Source: Wyeomyia smithii
Taxonomy: Eukaryota > Arthropoda > Insecta > Diptera > Culicidae
Assembly: GCF_029784165.1 (NCBI RefSeq)
Contig: NC_073696.1
Span: forward strand, 50,785,315 to 50,849,314
Direction of reading: 5' to 3'
Length of the DNA: 64,000 bases
Positions 21,270-33,104 of the stretch are shown piece by piece; positions within the stretch are counted from its first letter, which is position 1, and the number at the start of each line of letters is the position of its first letter. A program made the position numbers and the translations under genes. Below the pieces are notes generated by a model, which saw only the letters and a list, made by a program, of their open reading frames with translations, ran no database searches and was not told where the DNA came from.

Positions 21270-21759
21270 CCTGTTTTTGTGCGAGGGATAGGGACCGCAC
21301 AAAATAAATTTCATAAAAAAAATCTTCTGAATCTTCACGTGTAGCTACAAAACAATGTTACTACAACATTATTAAAAAAAACTTTTTCTATGCGGTGTAG
21401 TTATAGGGACCGCATAAAAAAAATCTCAATTAAAAAAACTTGATAGTTGATGATTCTGATTTAAAATACCTATGAGAACAATTTCAAAACATCTGATTAA
21501 TAAACGTAACTTTTTTAAACATATTAATCTTTCTAACCGCTATCCTTCGTAGGCTAGCAATACGTGACTTTCCCATCGTAAAACTGGCTCGAATAGTAAT
21601 TTTTTAACGCAACACTTATGTAATGCGTTGAAATTCATTCCAAGGATCGAAAAAACTAAATGGCTGGAAATTTTGTCGGATGTGGTCCTTTTTCGTATGC
21701 CGTACAATAAAATTCGCACAAAAAAAAATCTTTCCAAAATAATGTCGCACAAAAACAGG
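21270..21759. mobile_element. MITE with 15-bp perfect TIRs (CCTGTTTTTGTGCGA)
   Basis: CCTGTTTTTGTGCGA (21270-21284) is mirrored by TCGCACAAAAACAGG (21745-21759). The interior repeats AGGGACCGCAYAAAA twice (about 21290 and 21405). No coding sequence was recognised and no clear target duplication was seen. Length 490 bp. Confidence 0.65.
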
Positions 21760-23366
21760 TTTGCCTGTCCTACTTACAGCTGGTGAAGAAGTATCATGAA
21801 TGATTATCTCAGATACTTTCGAACAAGCGCAAAGAGATGTTATGCCTCTGTTATTTAAAACATCGCGTTTGTTACCTTTTTGTGCAAAGGAAACATTACC
21901 GACAATTTCCAACTGGTAGGGAAAGTTAAACAACAGTCTTAGCGGGCGTATAAATTCAGCTTTACATTTTTAGCAAGGAATACCATCGGGCTAAGGAGCA
22001 AACGAAGAACACATTCTATTAATTACAGTTTCCACTTGCCGTTTGGTTATAATAAATGAGCTGAAGTCAATGACGTCATTGGGGATACTATTTGAAACTA
22101 AGACTATCTCTGCAGTTGTGGCAGTGAACTACGGAAAATCTGTGTTGAGCAAATAATTCGCAGTTCACCATGAGGAGAAATAGGCGAAGCGTCACACATG
22201 CTTTGAGAGAGCAGCGAATCGTGTGTATCTAAGAAGCTTGCAGAAAAATACCGCGGTGGAATTCAGGATATCTCTCCAGAGAGATGATAAACTGGTGTGA
22301 TCTTTCTCACACGAAAGGACATAACGCTCAATAACTACACAACTCTGCAGTGCTTTTACTGTGCGTCTCTTAACCATAAATCTAATAAGGGGAGCATCTA
22401 GGTAGGAAAATCGATTGCGTTGTCTGCTTGAGATACAAGTGATCACCGCAGTGTAGGTCTATGTATTTTCATTAGAGTGATTCACCACTCTTGTTTCGCT
22501 CAGCTGTGGTGTAAGCAGCAAGTGTATTATTTTGCTGCGAGCGACAGAAACAGAGCACAAACCAGAATGAAGAAGTTTGGTGCAAAAAAGTGCTATACGC
22601 AGCGCTCATGGTGGGTAAGAAGTGAGTGGTGAAAATTCATTATGCTTTTTTCATTACAGAGGAGAACAATCCTGATCGCAGTAACAAATTCTTATTGAGC
22701 TTGTATGAAAATTATATAATTTATATAAACACAAAGAATAATATTACTAAGAAGCAATAAAGAATTTTGGTAGGTTGACACACACCATTGAAAACTTTTA
22801 ATACCTAATCAGGGCGCTTTAGGAAATTTTCAAGCCACTGCTATAAGTAGAAATTGAATTATAATCGAGCATATCAGATGCAAAAAATTCGGAAATTTTG
22901 CATCAGTCTGAAATAAAAAACGTAAAGTCGAAACTAAATGGAAAATTGAAAAAAAAGGTCGATTTTTTTGTTATTTTGTTATAATCTAAATAACTCCTAT
23001 ATAAATACACTTCTTTACTTCGGTTATTTGTTTTCTGCAGCAGCTGCGATGTTGACATTACCGTTGCGAGTGATAAAACAATGAATTTCACTTTCAAAGA
23101 GAGATAGAGAAGGTTTTATTTGGGTCACCTTCTACCTACACAATCATGTGGGCTCATTCGGAAAGGGGTAACACTACTTTTGGTAAAATGTCCAGGACCT
23201 TAAGATGCTAGAATGCGTTTTGGAGGTATTTCAGAAACTAAATTAGAAAATTTTCATAATTCAGGGAAGCACGACTCATCATAATTTATAATTCAACTCA
23301 GCACATTTGTCATTCCCGTGCGATGATCCAATTGCTGTGTGAAAATATCATGTTTTGAACTAAATA
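21760..23366. other. Intronic DNA, nothing firmly recognised
   Basis: A weak inverted similarity (TTCACCACTC at about 22484 against GAGTGGTGAA at about 22625) may mark another small MITE. Otherwise no gene or repeat could be supported. Confidence 0.4.
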
Positions 23367-23524
23367 AGGGGCCATCCACATACCACGTGGACAAATTTTT
23401 AACGTTTTTGACCTCCCCCTCCCCTTCCGTGGACATCTGTCCATATAAATTCTAAAAAAATGTATCGACCGTGGACATTAGCCCCCCCCCCCAAAGCTGT
23501 CCACGTGGTATGTGGATGGCCCCT
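23367..23524. mobile_element. Short MITE with 27-bp perfect TIRs (AGGGGCCATCCACATACC)
   Basis: AGGGGCCATCCACATACCAC.. (to GTGGACA, 23367-23393) is exactly mirrored by TGTCCAC..GTGGTATGTGGATGGCCCCT (23498-23524). The 158-bp element includes a CCTCCCCCTCCCCTT tract and a 10-C run. It abuts a mariner fragment, so it probably inserted into it. I recognise the TIR as a common insect MITE type, from memory. Confidence 0.82.
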
Positions 23525-23526
23525 AA

Positions 23527-23790
23527 TCATTATTTACGGAAAATGTTTCTTTTTAATAAATATAAATCGGCGGTTGACGCGCATCGATGGTTGAAAAACG
23601 TTTACGGAAATGATGCTTCGAGTGAAGCAAAATGCCGTGATTGGTTTTGTCGCTTTACAGCCTGTACTACGCAGGAACAGCTTGCTCCGGTATTAGGAGT
23701 TACACACCAAGCTATTTTCGAGCGATTGCATGCTTTGAGAACGACTCGAAAACAAGGACCTAAGTTCATTATAATAAGAAGCCATGGGAC
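23527..23790 (+). pseudogene. Mariner transposase N-terminal remnant
   Basis: The frame reads KMFLFNKYKSAVDAHRWLKN, VYGNDASSEAKCRDWFCRF, then TTQEQLAPVLGVTHQAIFE and RLHALRTTRKQGP. These match the two helix-turn-helix units of mariner/Mos1-type transposases (AxxxxxIxxxYGxxAxSExTCRxWFxRF and TQxxLAxxLxVTQQAIxxRLHAMGKxxKxG). About 20 linker residues between them are missing and no DDE domain follows. A MITE lies immediately upstream. Confidence 0.75.
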
Positions 23791-24152
23791 GTTGAGCGAT
23801 GTTTTTTCGCCTGTGAACAAGGCACACATCGTTAAGCCAACTGTCAACGTCAAAACGACCGAGCTGTATTATTTTGCATTGCCGAAACTCGTTACATTGA
23901 TTTCTATCTTACTTTTCTATTGTAAGTCGAGTCGAGTTTTATTTGTAACTCTTTAGAACAAACCACAGAGGAAACTATTAAAAACACTCCTAAAATCCGG
24001 AATATTTCCGGTGTCCATTGGTCACGTCAAGTTCTCAAGAAATACTCTGAAGTCAGAATAGTTTTCCAGTAAAATGAAACCGGTTTCATCAAATTGATTC
24101 ATTTTTCGTTAAGTTCTGGCTATTTAAAATTGACGAAGTTTTGCCTGTCTTA

Positions 24153-24950
24153 ACACGCAAAAGTTCAAGCTCACATCAACCGATGTGTCCTCTCAAAACG
24201 CACATTAAATGCTCTGGCTTTGGACAACCAATGTTTCAAAAGGATAACGCAACAGTTCGGTTGCACAATGAATACATTGACAGAGATCGAAATCATAATA
24301 TGTATAATACATAGAAAATCGTGGTGTTTAGGTAGACTTCGGTTTTGGGCAAACGAACAGTTTTAAGCCGCTTAAAAAATCGCTGATTGTTTGCGCAAGT
24401 CGGTGCGTATCGAAAGCTCGTGCATCCCTAATCACCGTCAGCAAAGGAAACACCCAATAGTGAGCCTTGTTGCAACAGAATTCACTGACGCTGGTGCCAG
24501 TAACGTGGAACCGAATGCATATGAATAAAACCAGAGTCGTCGTTAAATGCTAAATGTTTTGAACAAACCCAATGTCTTTTTAATTGTTTGCTGATTCGAT
24601 GATGAGTTTTTTGAATGACTGGATCATGATAGAGAATCGATCAGTTCATATTTGCATTAACCTAGTCCGTACCAAGATCATCAGTATTGATTACTGCTTG
24701 CACTGCTTTAACGATAACAGCATTCTTAAAAATATTACAAATACCAGTACAAATCGTCATGACAATACTAGCACCGCCTAATACTTCAAAAGTGTTATGA
24801 TTTTGTGTCGTCCAATACATTAAACTTTCACTAGATCACCAAATGCGTTATGAACAACGCACATCCGTTGTACTGGTTCCAAAACAGTACAAAAAAATGT
24901 TCTAAATTGACACAATATTGATGTGGTTCCGCACAGTCCAACTTTGCCTG
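24153..24950 (+). mobile_element. ACACGCAAAAGTT-TIR element, copy 2
   Basis: It begins ACACGCAAAAGTTCAAG and ends CAGTCCAACTTTGCCTG (degraded TIR). It shares GACGCTGGTGCCAGTAACGTGGAA, AATAAAACCAGAGTC, TAATCAGTATTGATTRCTG-type and AATACCAGTA blocks in the same order with the copy at 45363-46115. No open reading frame of note, so it is non-autonomous. Superfamily unknown because no target duplication is clear. Confidence 0.78.
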
Positions 24951-25009
24951 AAGCTTTCTGATGCTATAAAGCTTTAAAGCGATGGAACCCAATTCATTTG
25001 GCGAATCCC

Positions 25010-25500
25010 ACCACTTAGATATCTTCAGCAATCTTCAGCAAAGTTGCTCATGGGATCAAGAGCTTTTAGTTGGTGCAAATTTCGATTCGAAACTCAGCCA
25101 TTTTTCTCTTGAATTGAACTACTCAAAAAGTTGTCATCTTCAGCAAACTCGTTTAAAAGGACAAAGGCTTCTTGTTAGTGTACAGTTTGGTATTGTTAAT
25201 TCTTCTCGTGAATTCAACCGCTTAGAAAGCCGCAGTCTTCAGGAAACTTGTTGAGAAGGTTGAGGGCGTTTGGTTGGCTATAATCTTAGTTCGGAAAGCT
25301 ACCACAACGTGATGCTTGTGAACAACAAGTTTTGAGTATTGTCTACCTACTTCGAAAGTTGCGGCCCATAGCAAAGTTGTCCGTCAGATTTTGGCGCTTT
25401 TGGGTTATATGTTTAGTTCTGAGAGCTATGAACTAAATTTATCTTGAAATTCCTACTACTTAGTAAGTTGCAGTATTCAACAAACCAGCAATTGGGGTTT
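25010..25500. repeat. Highly degenerate tandem repeat, about 100-130 bp units
   Basis: CTTCAGCAAASTTG-like words recur near 25033, 25138, 25236, 25366 and 25475. They are followed by AAGRGCTTTTRGTTGG and TCTTGAATTSAACYRCTYARAAAG patterns. Divergence is high. Similar CTTTCGAACAAGTTTGCTGAAGAC words continue to about 26040. Confidence 0.5.
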
Positions 25501-26539
25501 TTAAAAAAAATCAAGGCGTTTTATAAAGGTTTTTGTCTCTGAAGATACAAACAAATTCTTACAATACTTTGAAAAACTTAAATTTCTTAGCATGGAAACA
25601 GTTGCGGTGGAAATACGATACATATTCTTAAAGAAAAATTTTCACTGCCACTAGCCGAGAACCGCAACTTTCCAGGACGAATCGCGGAGTAGGTTAAGGT
25701 GAAAATTCGATGAATTGCGTGCACACTAGCACTACATAGCGGTAGCATTTCGCACTGAACTGTAACCAAAACTGTACCTAAACTGCAACCAAAACCTCAA
25801 ACTTTCCTGGAGGTTGATACATAACAGAATACTGCATTCATCTGTTCGTCAATCAAAAGCCCTTAGTCTTTCGAACAAGTTTGCTGAAGACCGCTAGTTT
25901 CTAGAAAAGCTGAATCACGAGCTAAGTTGAGGTCAAAATACGAAGAATTGCGTGCACGCTAGCTCTACATGCGATTTCGTACTACACTACTCATCATAAT
26001 GGTGCTTTTTACTTTCTGAACAAGTTGGCTGAAGACAGTAGCCCTCTAGATCATTTGAAATACGAGATATCTGCCAATTTCAGATGATGCTAAACTTGTT
26101 TGGGGGGCGCAATATTCAAATTGGGTGTTGCAATACCCAGTGGAGCAATACCAAACTTATGGTGAGCAGTGTATATTAGAGGTAAAAGCATGAAAAGAAG
26201 AGCCGAGTTTTCTTATCCGTTGTTTACGTTTCAAACGAGTAGAGGATGAAGGGTACAAAGCACGAAGAATAACGTTAGTCAAATCACTATTAAAAGTTGA
26301 ATTCGAAAACTTCAATGTTTTGCTTCGATACTGACACTTTGATTACTTCGCGTATGTAGAAAAATACCGAGAAAATAATCTGTATATCCGAAAGCCTAAG
26401 ATATCTGTTAAAATGTGAGCAACTAGTGAATAAATCATTATTTAACATCATAAAATTAAACAGGTTTATGCACGAGACTACAAAACTGAAATTATCTGTG
26501 TACCGATAGAAACCGCCTTCTTTTGAAGCCATGATTGTT
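25501..26539. other. Intronic DNA, nothing recognised
   Basis: Apart from faint continuation of the preceding repeat (about 25860-26040) no gene or element could be supported. Confidence 0.45.
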
Positions 26540-26829
26540 GTATGAGAGTTCGACTGTTGGGAATTGTACGATGGTTGGCTATATTTTCAGCTAAGCAGTT
26601 TTGAATAAGTAGAACGATCTGGTTTTTTACTGGCCGACGTTTCGTCACTGATCAGTGACATCTTCTGGGGAAGCTGTTGGTATTTATTAGCGATTAGTGT
26701 ATGTTTTAATTCTTAAAGTTATTAACAGTTGGTAAGAGTTTAGCTAGTTGTCTGTGGTTGAGTTGTCTGTGACTTACATAATTCTTGTTCGTTCCTTGTC
26801 TGGATGCTTTGTAGAGCTTATCGTCAACA

Positions 26830-27285
26830 TTAATTGGGGCGATTCGGGGTACATTCTACAATATTGGTGTTCATAAAAGTCTGTGGTAAAATAAACATTT
26901 TAAACAAACTTACAAATCTCTTTGCTGTGGACCTATTGCGATGGCGGATGGTAACATTATGGGGAGTAGTTGGGATTCGGGGGGGTAGGACATCTGTGTT
27001 ACTTGTGGTGAGATTCGAAAGACAAGGACAGAGAAGGAACAAATTGGCTGGTGCTTTGGTATTAGGTATGAGAGCCGACAGAACAGCTGCGTAAGCTGTG
27101 TTGAGTCCATCGAGATCGACTCGCTTGTTGACAGTATTAGGCGTGTTGTGTATATGACACATTTCTAAGAATGGTAGGATGTGGGTGCGGTTGCTATGGT
27201 CGATAATAGTGGTTCGTCTGAAGTCAAAACTGTGTTCGTGTTGTATACAGTGGTTAATGAGTGCCGTTTTCTCTTTTAACTCGTC
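26830..27285 (-). pseudogene. Penelope-like element C-terminal (GIY-YIG nuclease region) fragment
   Basis: The minus strand reads DELKEKTALINHCIQHEHSF, DFRRTTIIDHSNRTHILPFL, EMCHIHNTPNTVNKRVDLDG and LNTAYAAVL. The pattern TALxxHCxxxxHxFDFxxxxII..xxxxxxxLExxHIxxxxxTVNxRTDxDGLxxxYAxxL is the standard C-terminus of Penelope-like proteins, downstream of the reverse transcriptase and within or after the GIY-YIG endonuclease. Only about 85 well-aligned codons remain, then lower-complexity sequence to a stop at 26830. Confidence 0.8.
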
Positions 27286-27364
27286 CAGCTAAACTCTAAC
27301 CAATTGTTAACATCTTCAAGAATTAAAACATACACTAATCGCTATCAAATACCAACAAGTTCCC

Positions 27365-27393
27365 CTGAAGATGTCACTGATCAGTGACGAAAC
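27365..27393 (+). ncRNA. Candidate hammerhead ribozyme core in the Penelope-like terminal repeat
   Basis: CTGAAGA (27365-27371), then the 16-nt perfect palindrome GTCACTGATCAGTGAC (27373-27388), then GAAAC (27389-27393). This fits the hammerhead core CUGANGA - stem II - GAAA. Penelope-like elements are known to carry such ribozymes in their terminal repeats. Stems I and III and the cleavage site were not established. The inverted partner near 26640-26668 has CAGAAGA instead of CTGAAGA and would be inactive. Confidence 0.45.
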
Positions 27394-27492
27394 GTTGGAC
27401 AGTAACAAACCAGATCGTCCTACTTATTCAAGACTGCTCAGCCGAAATTACAACCAACCATCGTACAATTCCTAACAGTCGTACTCTCATAC

Positions 27493-28517
27493 TGTAATTA
27501 TCGGTATGTATTTTGAAATTCGCATATTTTAATTTCGTATTAGCGAACTCAACTAGAATTTTAAGGGCTTCAAAATAATGATGGTTTCTAATTCCATGAA
27601 CTTCAAAGAAGATTTTTTATTTCGTAATTCGATAAGTTTTATTTTGATTCTATGAAAGTAAACCATTTATGTATGTTATCTGAAAAAGTTAAATTTTTAC
27701 CGAGCAAATCTCAATATTGGCAGTAATAGCAGTGATCAGCAGATCAGCAATGTTAAATTTTTGACGTAAATGCATTAATCAAAATAGAGTAATTGAGATA
27801 TATAGATTTTGTTCCGATGTTTTAGTTGATGAATGATTTCATTAAACTATTCATACATTTCCTTATAAAATTATAAGTAAAATGAATTTGTTAGAATTTG
27901 ACTTATAATCAGTATTACTTTGTTTATGCTCCGCTAAATATTGCCTGAATGATTTTCAATATGATACGTTTGTGTTGCCGGTGTGAAAAGAAAAACCCTC
28001 ATATGAAAGAATGGCCTAGAAACATAAAGGGAACTTGTCAGCCGCGCACACAACAATGAACGGTTAGTACTTGAGCGATGATGATACTACTGATAACCCG
28101 CGACACGAAAGCACTAAAGGGAAAGCAATGAAGATCGCACGGCACGGTATCATGGTATCGCGGCATGTGCACACAACTCTCTGCTGTCAGCTTTGCGCAC
28201 GAAACAGAACACGATTGAGCTTTTTCCAGGAGGAAAAATCGCAGCACAAGCACAATCGACTGGACACTAGAGCAACAAAACACAGCACAATAAACAAAGG
28301 ACTCTCGAGTGTTTCTATGCACTGCCGCAACTGCCGCTGACTGTGAAGATGGGTTTATATGAATTACGCCTGACAGGTCGGGTAGGTGAGTGAGCTAATG
28401 AAGGCTAAATTAGATGAGTGCAGAGAACACTCATTACAGAATGTTGGCTGTGTGGTTGTGGGGGTTGGTGGGGTTTTGGTGGGGGGTTACAAAGTGTTGC
28501 TCGATTGTGAAACGTAC
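27493..28517. other. Donor-proximal part of the 14-kb intron; nothing recognised
   Basis: AT-rich, then GC-richer from about 28020. Overlapping open frames at 28038-28611 are partly the continuation of the linker exon frame past its donor (28517) and are not supported as genes. Confidence 0.5.
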
Positions 28518-28802
28518 CGACAATGTAGTGCCGGGACCGTGACTTCTTCAGTCCCGTACCACCCGTCGCTGCCAGTCCGGATCCAATACCGATAGTGGTG
28601 CTATTGGCCAATTTACCTACTGCTTCGGAAGGCGGCGCACCCTGGCAGCCGCCGGTGGGCCCAGCAGCGGCGGAGTTCGATGAGTTTCCTACGGTTGCCG
28701 TGGCCGCTGCTGCTCGATTGCTAATTACACCGTCGCTCTTGGCGGCGTGCTCATCGATGACTCTATTAATAGACTCTCGGGCCTCCAGCAGCGTTTCATC
28801 GC
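28518..28802 (-). CDS. SLC66A2: SLC66A2 orthologue, internal exon: long Ala/Gly/Ser/Thr-rich linker
   Basis: This 285-nt minus-strand exon starts after CTCGTAG (AG at 28804-28803) and ends at G|GTACGT (28518|28517). Its phase (2 + 94 codons + 1) joins both neighbours exactly: RVFS-G-DETLLEARES upstream and HYIV-DFDSRYFW downstream. It encodes an acidic helix-like start (DETLLEARESINRVIDEHAA), then an Ala/Ser/Gly-rich low-complexity stretch, then KKSRSRHYIV. In human SLC66A2 the matching cytoplasmic linker between the two PQ-loop halves is only about 20 residues, so this mosquito linker is greatly expanded. An internal donor-like GTAAAT near 28613 could give a shorter form, but its phase was not worked through. 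Confidence 0.8.
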
Positions 28803-29713
28803 CTACGAGATAACAGGGAAATCAGGGCTGGTTTTTTTTTCAAGAGTGTGTTTTGGTTTTCTTGCTGATCAATCATTACTTTTTCTGCTGTAGTAAGTTT
28901 TGTATGGGATCAAGCACTCGAGATTAAGTTTCACGGAAACTTACCAAGTAGCTTTCTAGATAGTACTTGAAATATTTCTTTATGTCAGGCTTGAGCTATT
29001 TTTACCCCAAGTGGAAATTTTTATTTAACGTTATTCTTACAATCAGTGAGGGAAAAAAATTCACTATATTACTTATACAGTAGGTAAAAGGATAAATATT
29101 TTTTTATCTTCAAAAGGACTCTAATGCAGCCAATAATTTCTGGTTTAGACTTAATCGAGTTCTGGATAATACTGTTTTTTTTTTGCAATATGTCCGAAAC
29201 TGGACAAAAGGAAGCTAAAATCATCTTCAGAATCAGTGGACCGAAATTATATAAAACAAATCCAAATGTATTCCAGAGTCATTATAAAGTAGGAAATGTG
29301 GCAAAGGGCCAAGATGAAAAAAATGGTGGATAGAATTCTCTAATAGAAAGAGAGAAATAGTTCACGCTATGAAGAGACATAAAGAATGCACTTCATAAAA
29401 TTAAATAATTAATTTATTTGAACAAGTCGCAAGCTACAAATGAATCGTGCACTTGGAGAACGAATGCAACTCTACTTCTGATCCGTGAGGAAGTAGTCCA
29501 GAGCGAAAACCAAAGTTTTTCTAACTAACAAACTAATGGTGACAGAAACACAATTTAGATAACGACCAAGCTGCGAGCCAAGGTTACCCCCCGTCTTAGC
29601 TGTCGCTATTTTGTGGAGAAAAGATTTCGTGTTTTTTTTTCGTTTCGAAATAACCTTGGCCTTTCGCGCGTATTCAACCGAAAAGAACAGCTGGCAAAAA
29701 AAAAAAATCTTAC
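28803..29713. other. Intron of SLC66A2 between the linker exon and the upstream exon
   Basis: 911-bp intron from GTAAGA (29713) to CTCGTAG (28803). No internal gene or recognised repeat. Confidence 0.7.
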
Positions 29714-29850
29714 CTGAAAAGACTCGTTCCCTGGTTCGCATGATGGCATTGTTGCGCCGTACCGTCACACACAGGTGAATCATTATGAACATGGTTATGT
29801 TCATTACGACACTCTGCACCAGCAGCGGAATTTCGAATCGGCTGGAAAAC
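29714..29850 (-). CDS. SLC66A2: SLC66A2 (PQLC1) orthologue, internal exon: loop and transmembrane segment
   Basis: Read on the minus strand from 29850, this 137-nt exon encodes FSSRFEIPLLVQSVVMNITM and continues to RTRERVFS. That lines up with the human SLC66A2 segment after its first PQ-loop (RRFESPLL..QSAIM..). The acceptor is TTTTTCAG (AG at 29852-29851) and the donor is G|GTAAGA (GT at 29713-29712). The exon starts with the third base of a codon, probably the Trp of a conserved FWF, and ends with one base that joins the next exon to give SGDETLL. The family is a two-PQ-loop multipass membrane protein of endosome and trans-Golgi membranes. Its yeast relative Any1 is linked to phospholipid scrambling and flippase balance. 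The preceding N-terminal exon, expected to end in TG before a GT donor, was not found between 29851 and 64000. Confidence 0.85.
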
Positions 29851-30298
29851 CTGAAAAACGGCGAGAAAAACAGGGAGAGAAAGGAAAAGGAAATTAGTTT
29901 AACTGATGTGAAAATATGGGAAAATGATAATGACCATTAGGGTAAATGTGGTCGCCTATACACAACATGCATGCCAGAAAGGCACACCATAAGGCTTCTA
30001 ATAGGATGTTTTTCCTTTTATTCCCACCCCCGCTAGACATTCTGTGGCGACATATTGCTCGCTCCGGAGCCATTCCAATCTATGTCGAAAAAAAAGAACA
30101 CAATTGGCGGTCACTGAAGGATGAAAATAGAACCAAGTGCGGTATTTATTTGTCACAATTGACGGAAAACCTCCTTTTGTACTGAGTGGCAACGCACTTG
30201 CAGTCACACGAATTTGTTTCCTCTGTTTTAATGTAACATAGGTACTTGTTTGTTGTTATTCATAACCGAAGACGCGCCGCCAGGTCACGTTTTTAGCT

Positions 30299-30659
30299 TT
30301 TTTTTTTTTTTTATTCTCGCTTATTTTCCGTCGGTCTATTTCCGCCACTGTTGTGGCCAATTACCGACGCCCAGGGAGGCGACTCCACACCCAGGTCCCT
30401 AACTCACGACCCGTTTTATTAACGGACCGGCGCCAACGGCTTTACTTCCTCATGCGATGGAAGGCGTGATCCCAGAGATTTTTCGACTCAGAAAATCTCC
30501 CGGTGTCGGCTAGGATTGAATCTAGACCAGTTGGGTTGGTTGTGAGTGGATCACGCCACCTCACAACCATCGACACCTATGTCGGCGGTGGGATTCGAAC
30601 CCAGGCGTCGAGCGTGGTTGGCGGAGACGTTACCAACCACACTAGGCCCCCGCTCTTTT
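30299..30659 (-). mobile_element. tRNA-derived SINE with 14-bp target-site duplication and poly(A)
   Basis: TCACGTTTTTAGCT is repeated exactly on both sides (30285-30298 and 30660-30673). On the minus strand the element begins GGGGGCCTAGTGTGGTTGG (A-box-like GTGTGGTTGG), has the perfect B box GGTTCGAATCC (about 30593-30603), and ends in a run of about 15 A (T run 30298-30312 on plus). Its body differs from the SINEs at 11.7 and 58.5 kb, so it is a separate family. Confidence 0.9.
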
Positions 30660-30673
30660 TCACGTTTTTAGCT

Positions 30674-33099
30674 CTGATCGGTGTTGTTGGAGACGCTGCT
30701 GTGCGCCAATTTTGACGGGTAATGATCACTTAACTGTAGGAATTTTTACGCTCATTTTACCGTTATGAAGACTAACACACAGTGACATGACACGACAATT
30801 GTTTATTTTGGCGGTAGGATTTAGTGTATGTATAACCAGAGTGTACTGCAATGATTTGTGCCAGTAAAGTGGGTTGAGGAGGCAAATTAAATTAGACTAT
30901 GCTTCGTGTTGGAGTGCACACAAAGAGTTTAAAAATAAACTATTTATATAGTCACATTCCAGGGTTTGTGGTGGCTAAGATCTGTTCTATTTTGTGGAAA
31001 TTGTATTTCAATGTCAATTTGTTTTCATTGAGGGTTGCTATGAAACTATTATATTGGCAACTCTTGGGAATTTCCATTTTTGAAGCTCAATTACATTTTC
31101 TAAACGATAACCAATCAGTTTACCAAAAGCCAATATTTTATCCTTCTTTAATCAAGCAGCGGCTGACTCTGAGTTGAGCAAATAAATGATTTTGATCTAC
31201 TATTCCCAGAAAAATTATGAAGGAAAAGTAAAGCGAACTCTTTTATTCAAAAGATTTATTGAATCGAGACCTAATGAACCAAAAGCACGAACGATTTCAA
31301 TGCAACCTTTAATCGATGGTGACATAAGGTGGTTTGAAATGAGTGTTGTTGTTTGTTGTTTGATGTTTGACGAATAAAATTTTGCACTTTAAGAAAATTC
31401 TCCTTGAAACAGCATGAAAGATACATTGAGTTGATTAGCAATTGGTTTCATTATCTTTTAAAGAACTACCATTTTTTATGTTTTAAGATGAATAAAGTTT
31501 ATGATAAAATTTTTACTTGAAATCAAGTACCATTTGCATTGCATTTGGAAGATTCAGTGTAGAAAACTGAAATGGTAAGTAGACTAGAATTAAATCAGTT
31601 TTCAATTGAAAAATAAATTCTCGGTAAAAATACTGAAAATTTAAAATATTGCATTTTGGCCTTTAGTCTAGCCACTATTACATTCAAATAAAGTTCTAAC
31701 ATTTTAGTAGATTTTCCACGTTATTATTTTTTCAATTCAATTTGATCTTGTTTACGCAGTACTATACAAATTTGTATGGAAAACAGAAGAAATCGAATTT
31801 TACTCAATTTAGTTGGATTTTAACTAAACTTCACATTAGTTTACTGTTGAAAAATATGGCAATCACCATGTCACAAGGTTATGACAGCATATAAAGAAAT
31901 TTTCCTCAATAATTAGTAATACTTTCATTAGGTATAACTTTGTCGGTAAATTTGTTATTCGTCTGAAGAGATGTCTAAGAAATTGGTATTAACCAGGCTT
32001 CATCCATTGTTTTGATTTTTGCTCACATTTTCTCCTCTCTCTGTCAAACGCCGGAAAGAACTAGAATTTCTCTAAACCTAAAGAGAATAATTGCCCACAT
32101 TTAGTCTAAGAATATTTCAGTCCCACAGTTCAGTTTCTGATCTGCGCTGCAAACTTCACTGTCAGGAATGAATTTTCAGTTGAAATCGAAATCTTTAAAT
32201 TTCAATTTTCAACGAACGAGCTGAGAATGAAACAGACTTTCAGCTCCATTCAATTGACAGTGATTGTTGGCTAGCAGCATTTCTGTGATTTCGCACACGC
32301 TGTGTTGCTTTAGCGATGTTTATGCGGTTGAGAATGTTATAAAGTTCATCGACTTCATGCAATGAATTGGCTCAAATCAAATAATTTAGATTTTACATTT
32401 GCCATCTCATTCCTTTCAATGACCGGAATTTCATTGAAAATTGACACCGCTGGCATTGAAGGTCATTTCAACTTGAGACAGTGAAAATGCGGTTTTTGTC
32501 AGTTTCGTTTGGAGTGTCGAAAACTTGCAGCCCTGCTGACATAATAATCGCAGTTCAAGAGGCAGAAATTTCCATCAGCTTCTAAGTTATTAAGTAGGGA
32601 GTTGGCACGTAGGTTTACATTCGAGCCATATCTTGAAAGACTTTGAATTTTGTATTATAGAAAGATTCAGAACTACCACCCTACGCTTTTTCGACAGCAG
32701 ATTATATGATGCACGTTGAATGTAAACTCACAGTTCATGAAGAAAATGGTTTTCTCTCTCATGTCAAAATGAGCGAAACAAAGCCTGGCATAATCGTATG
32801 TATCGAACGAAACCATGCCAAATCATCTGAAAATTAACAAAAATTTAATCAACCATTTTTTATTTGAATGAAGCTTTGCACTCGTATTTGGCTTAGGCGG
32901 CATCCATAAATGATGGGATATTATTCCAGTATGGGCATCACTGCGACCAGAAACATTGATCTCTTGTAATATCGCCCGGCTGTTTTCTGTGTTCCGCGCT
33001 TCTATTGTTAGCAATATTACTATTAAGAGTAAGTGACATTGACATTCGTGCTTCTGTGTATTCTTTTTCACCCTTCCTTTTCACGCTTAATACTCCAAG
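30674..33099. other. Upstream intron or intergenic DNA, nothing recognised
   Basis: AT-rich. Short open frames only. No repeat structure or protein motif was noted. Confidence 0.45.
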
Positions 33100-33104
33100 C
33101 CTCG

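Larger units (their letters stand above)
26540..27492 (-). mobile_element. Penelope-like element remnant with inverted terminal repeats
   Basis: Left arm 26540-26752 and right arm 27286-27492 are inverted copies of about 210 bp (GTATGAGAGTWCGACTGTTRG at the outside). They contain the Penelope-type signature GAAGATGTCACTGATCAGTG followed by ACGAAACGT. Between them the minus strand encodes the end of a Penelope-like protein. Inverted terminal repeats and 5' truncation are common in this retroelement class. The RT domain is absent. Confidence 0.85.

Noticed and set aside
26834..27094. Plus-strand open frame in the Penelope-like element
   Set aside because: Antisense to the recognised nuclease-tail fragment.
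30593..30603. True tRNA gene from the perfect B box
   Set aside because: No cloverleaf; it is the promoter of a SINE with a target duplication and poly(A).
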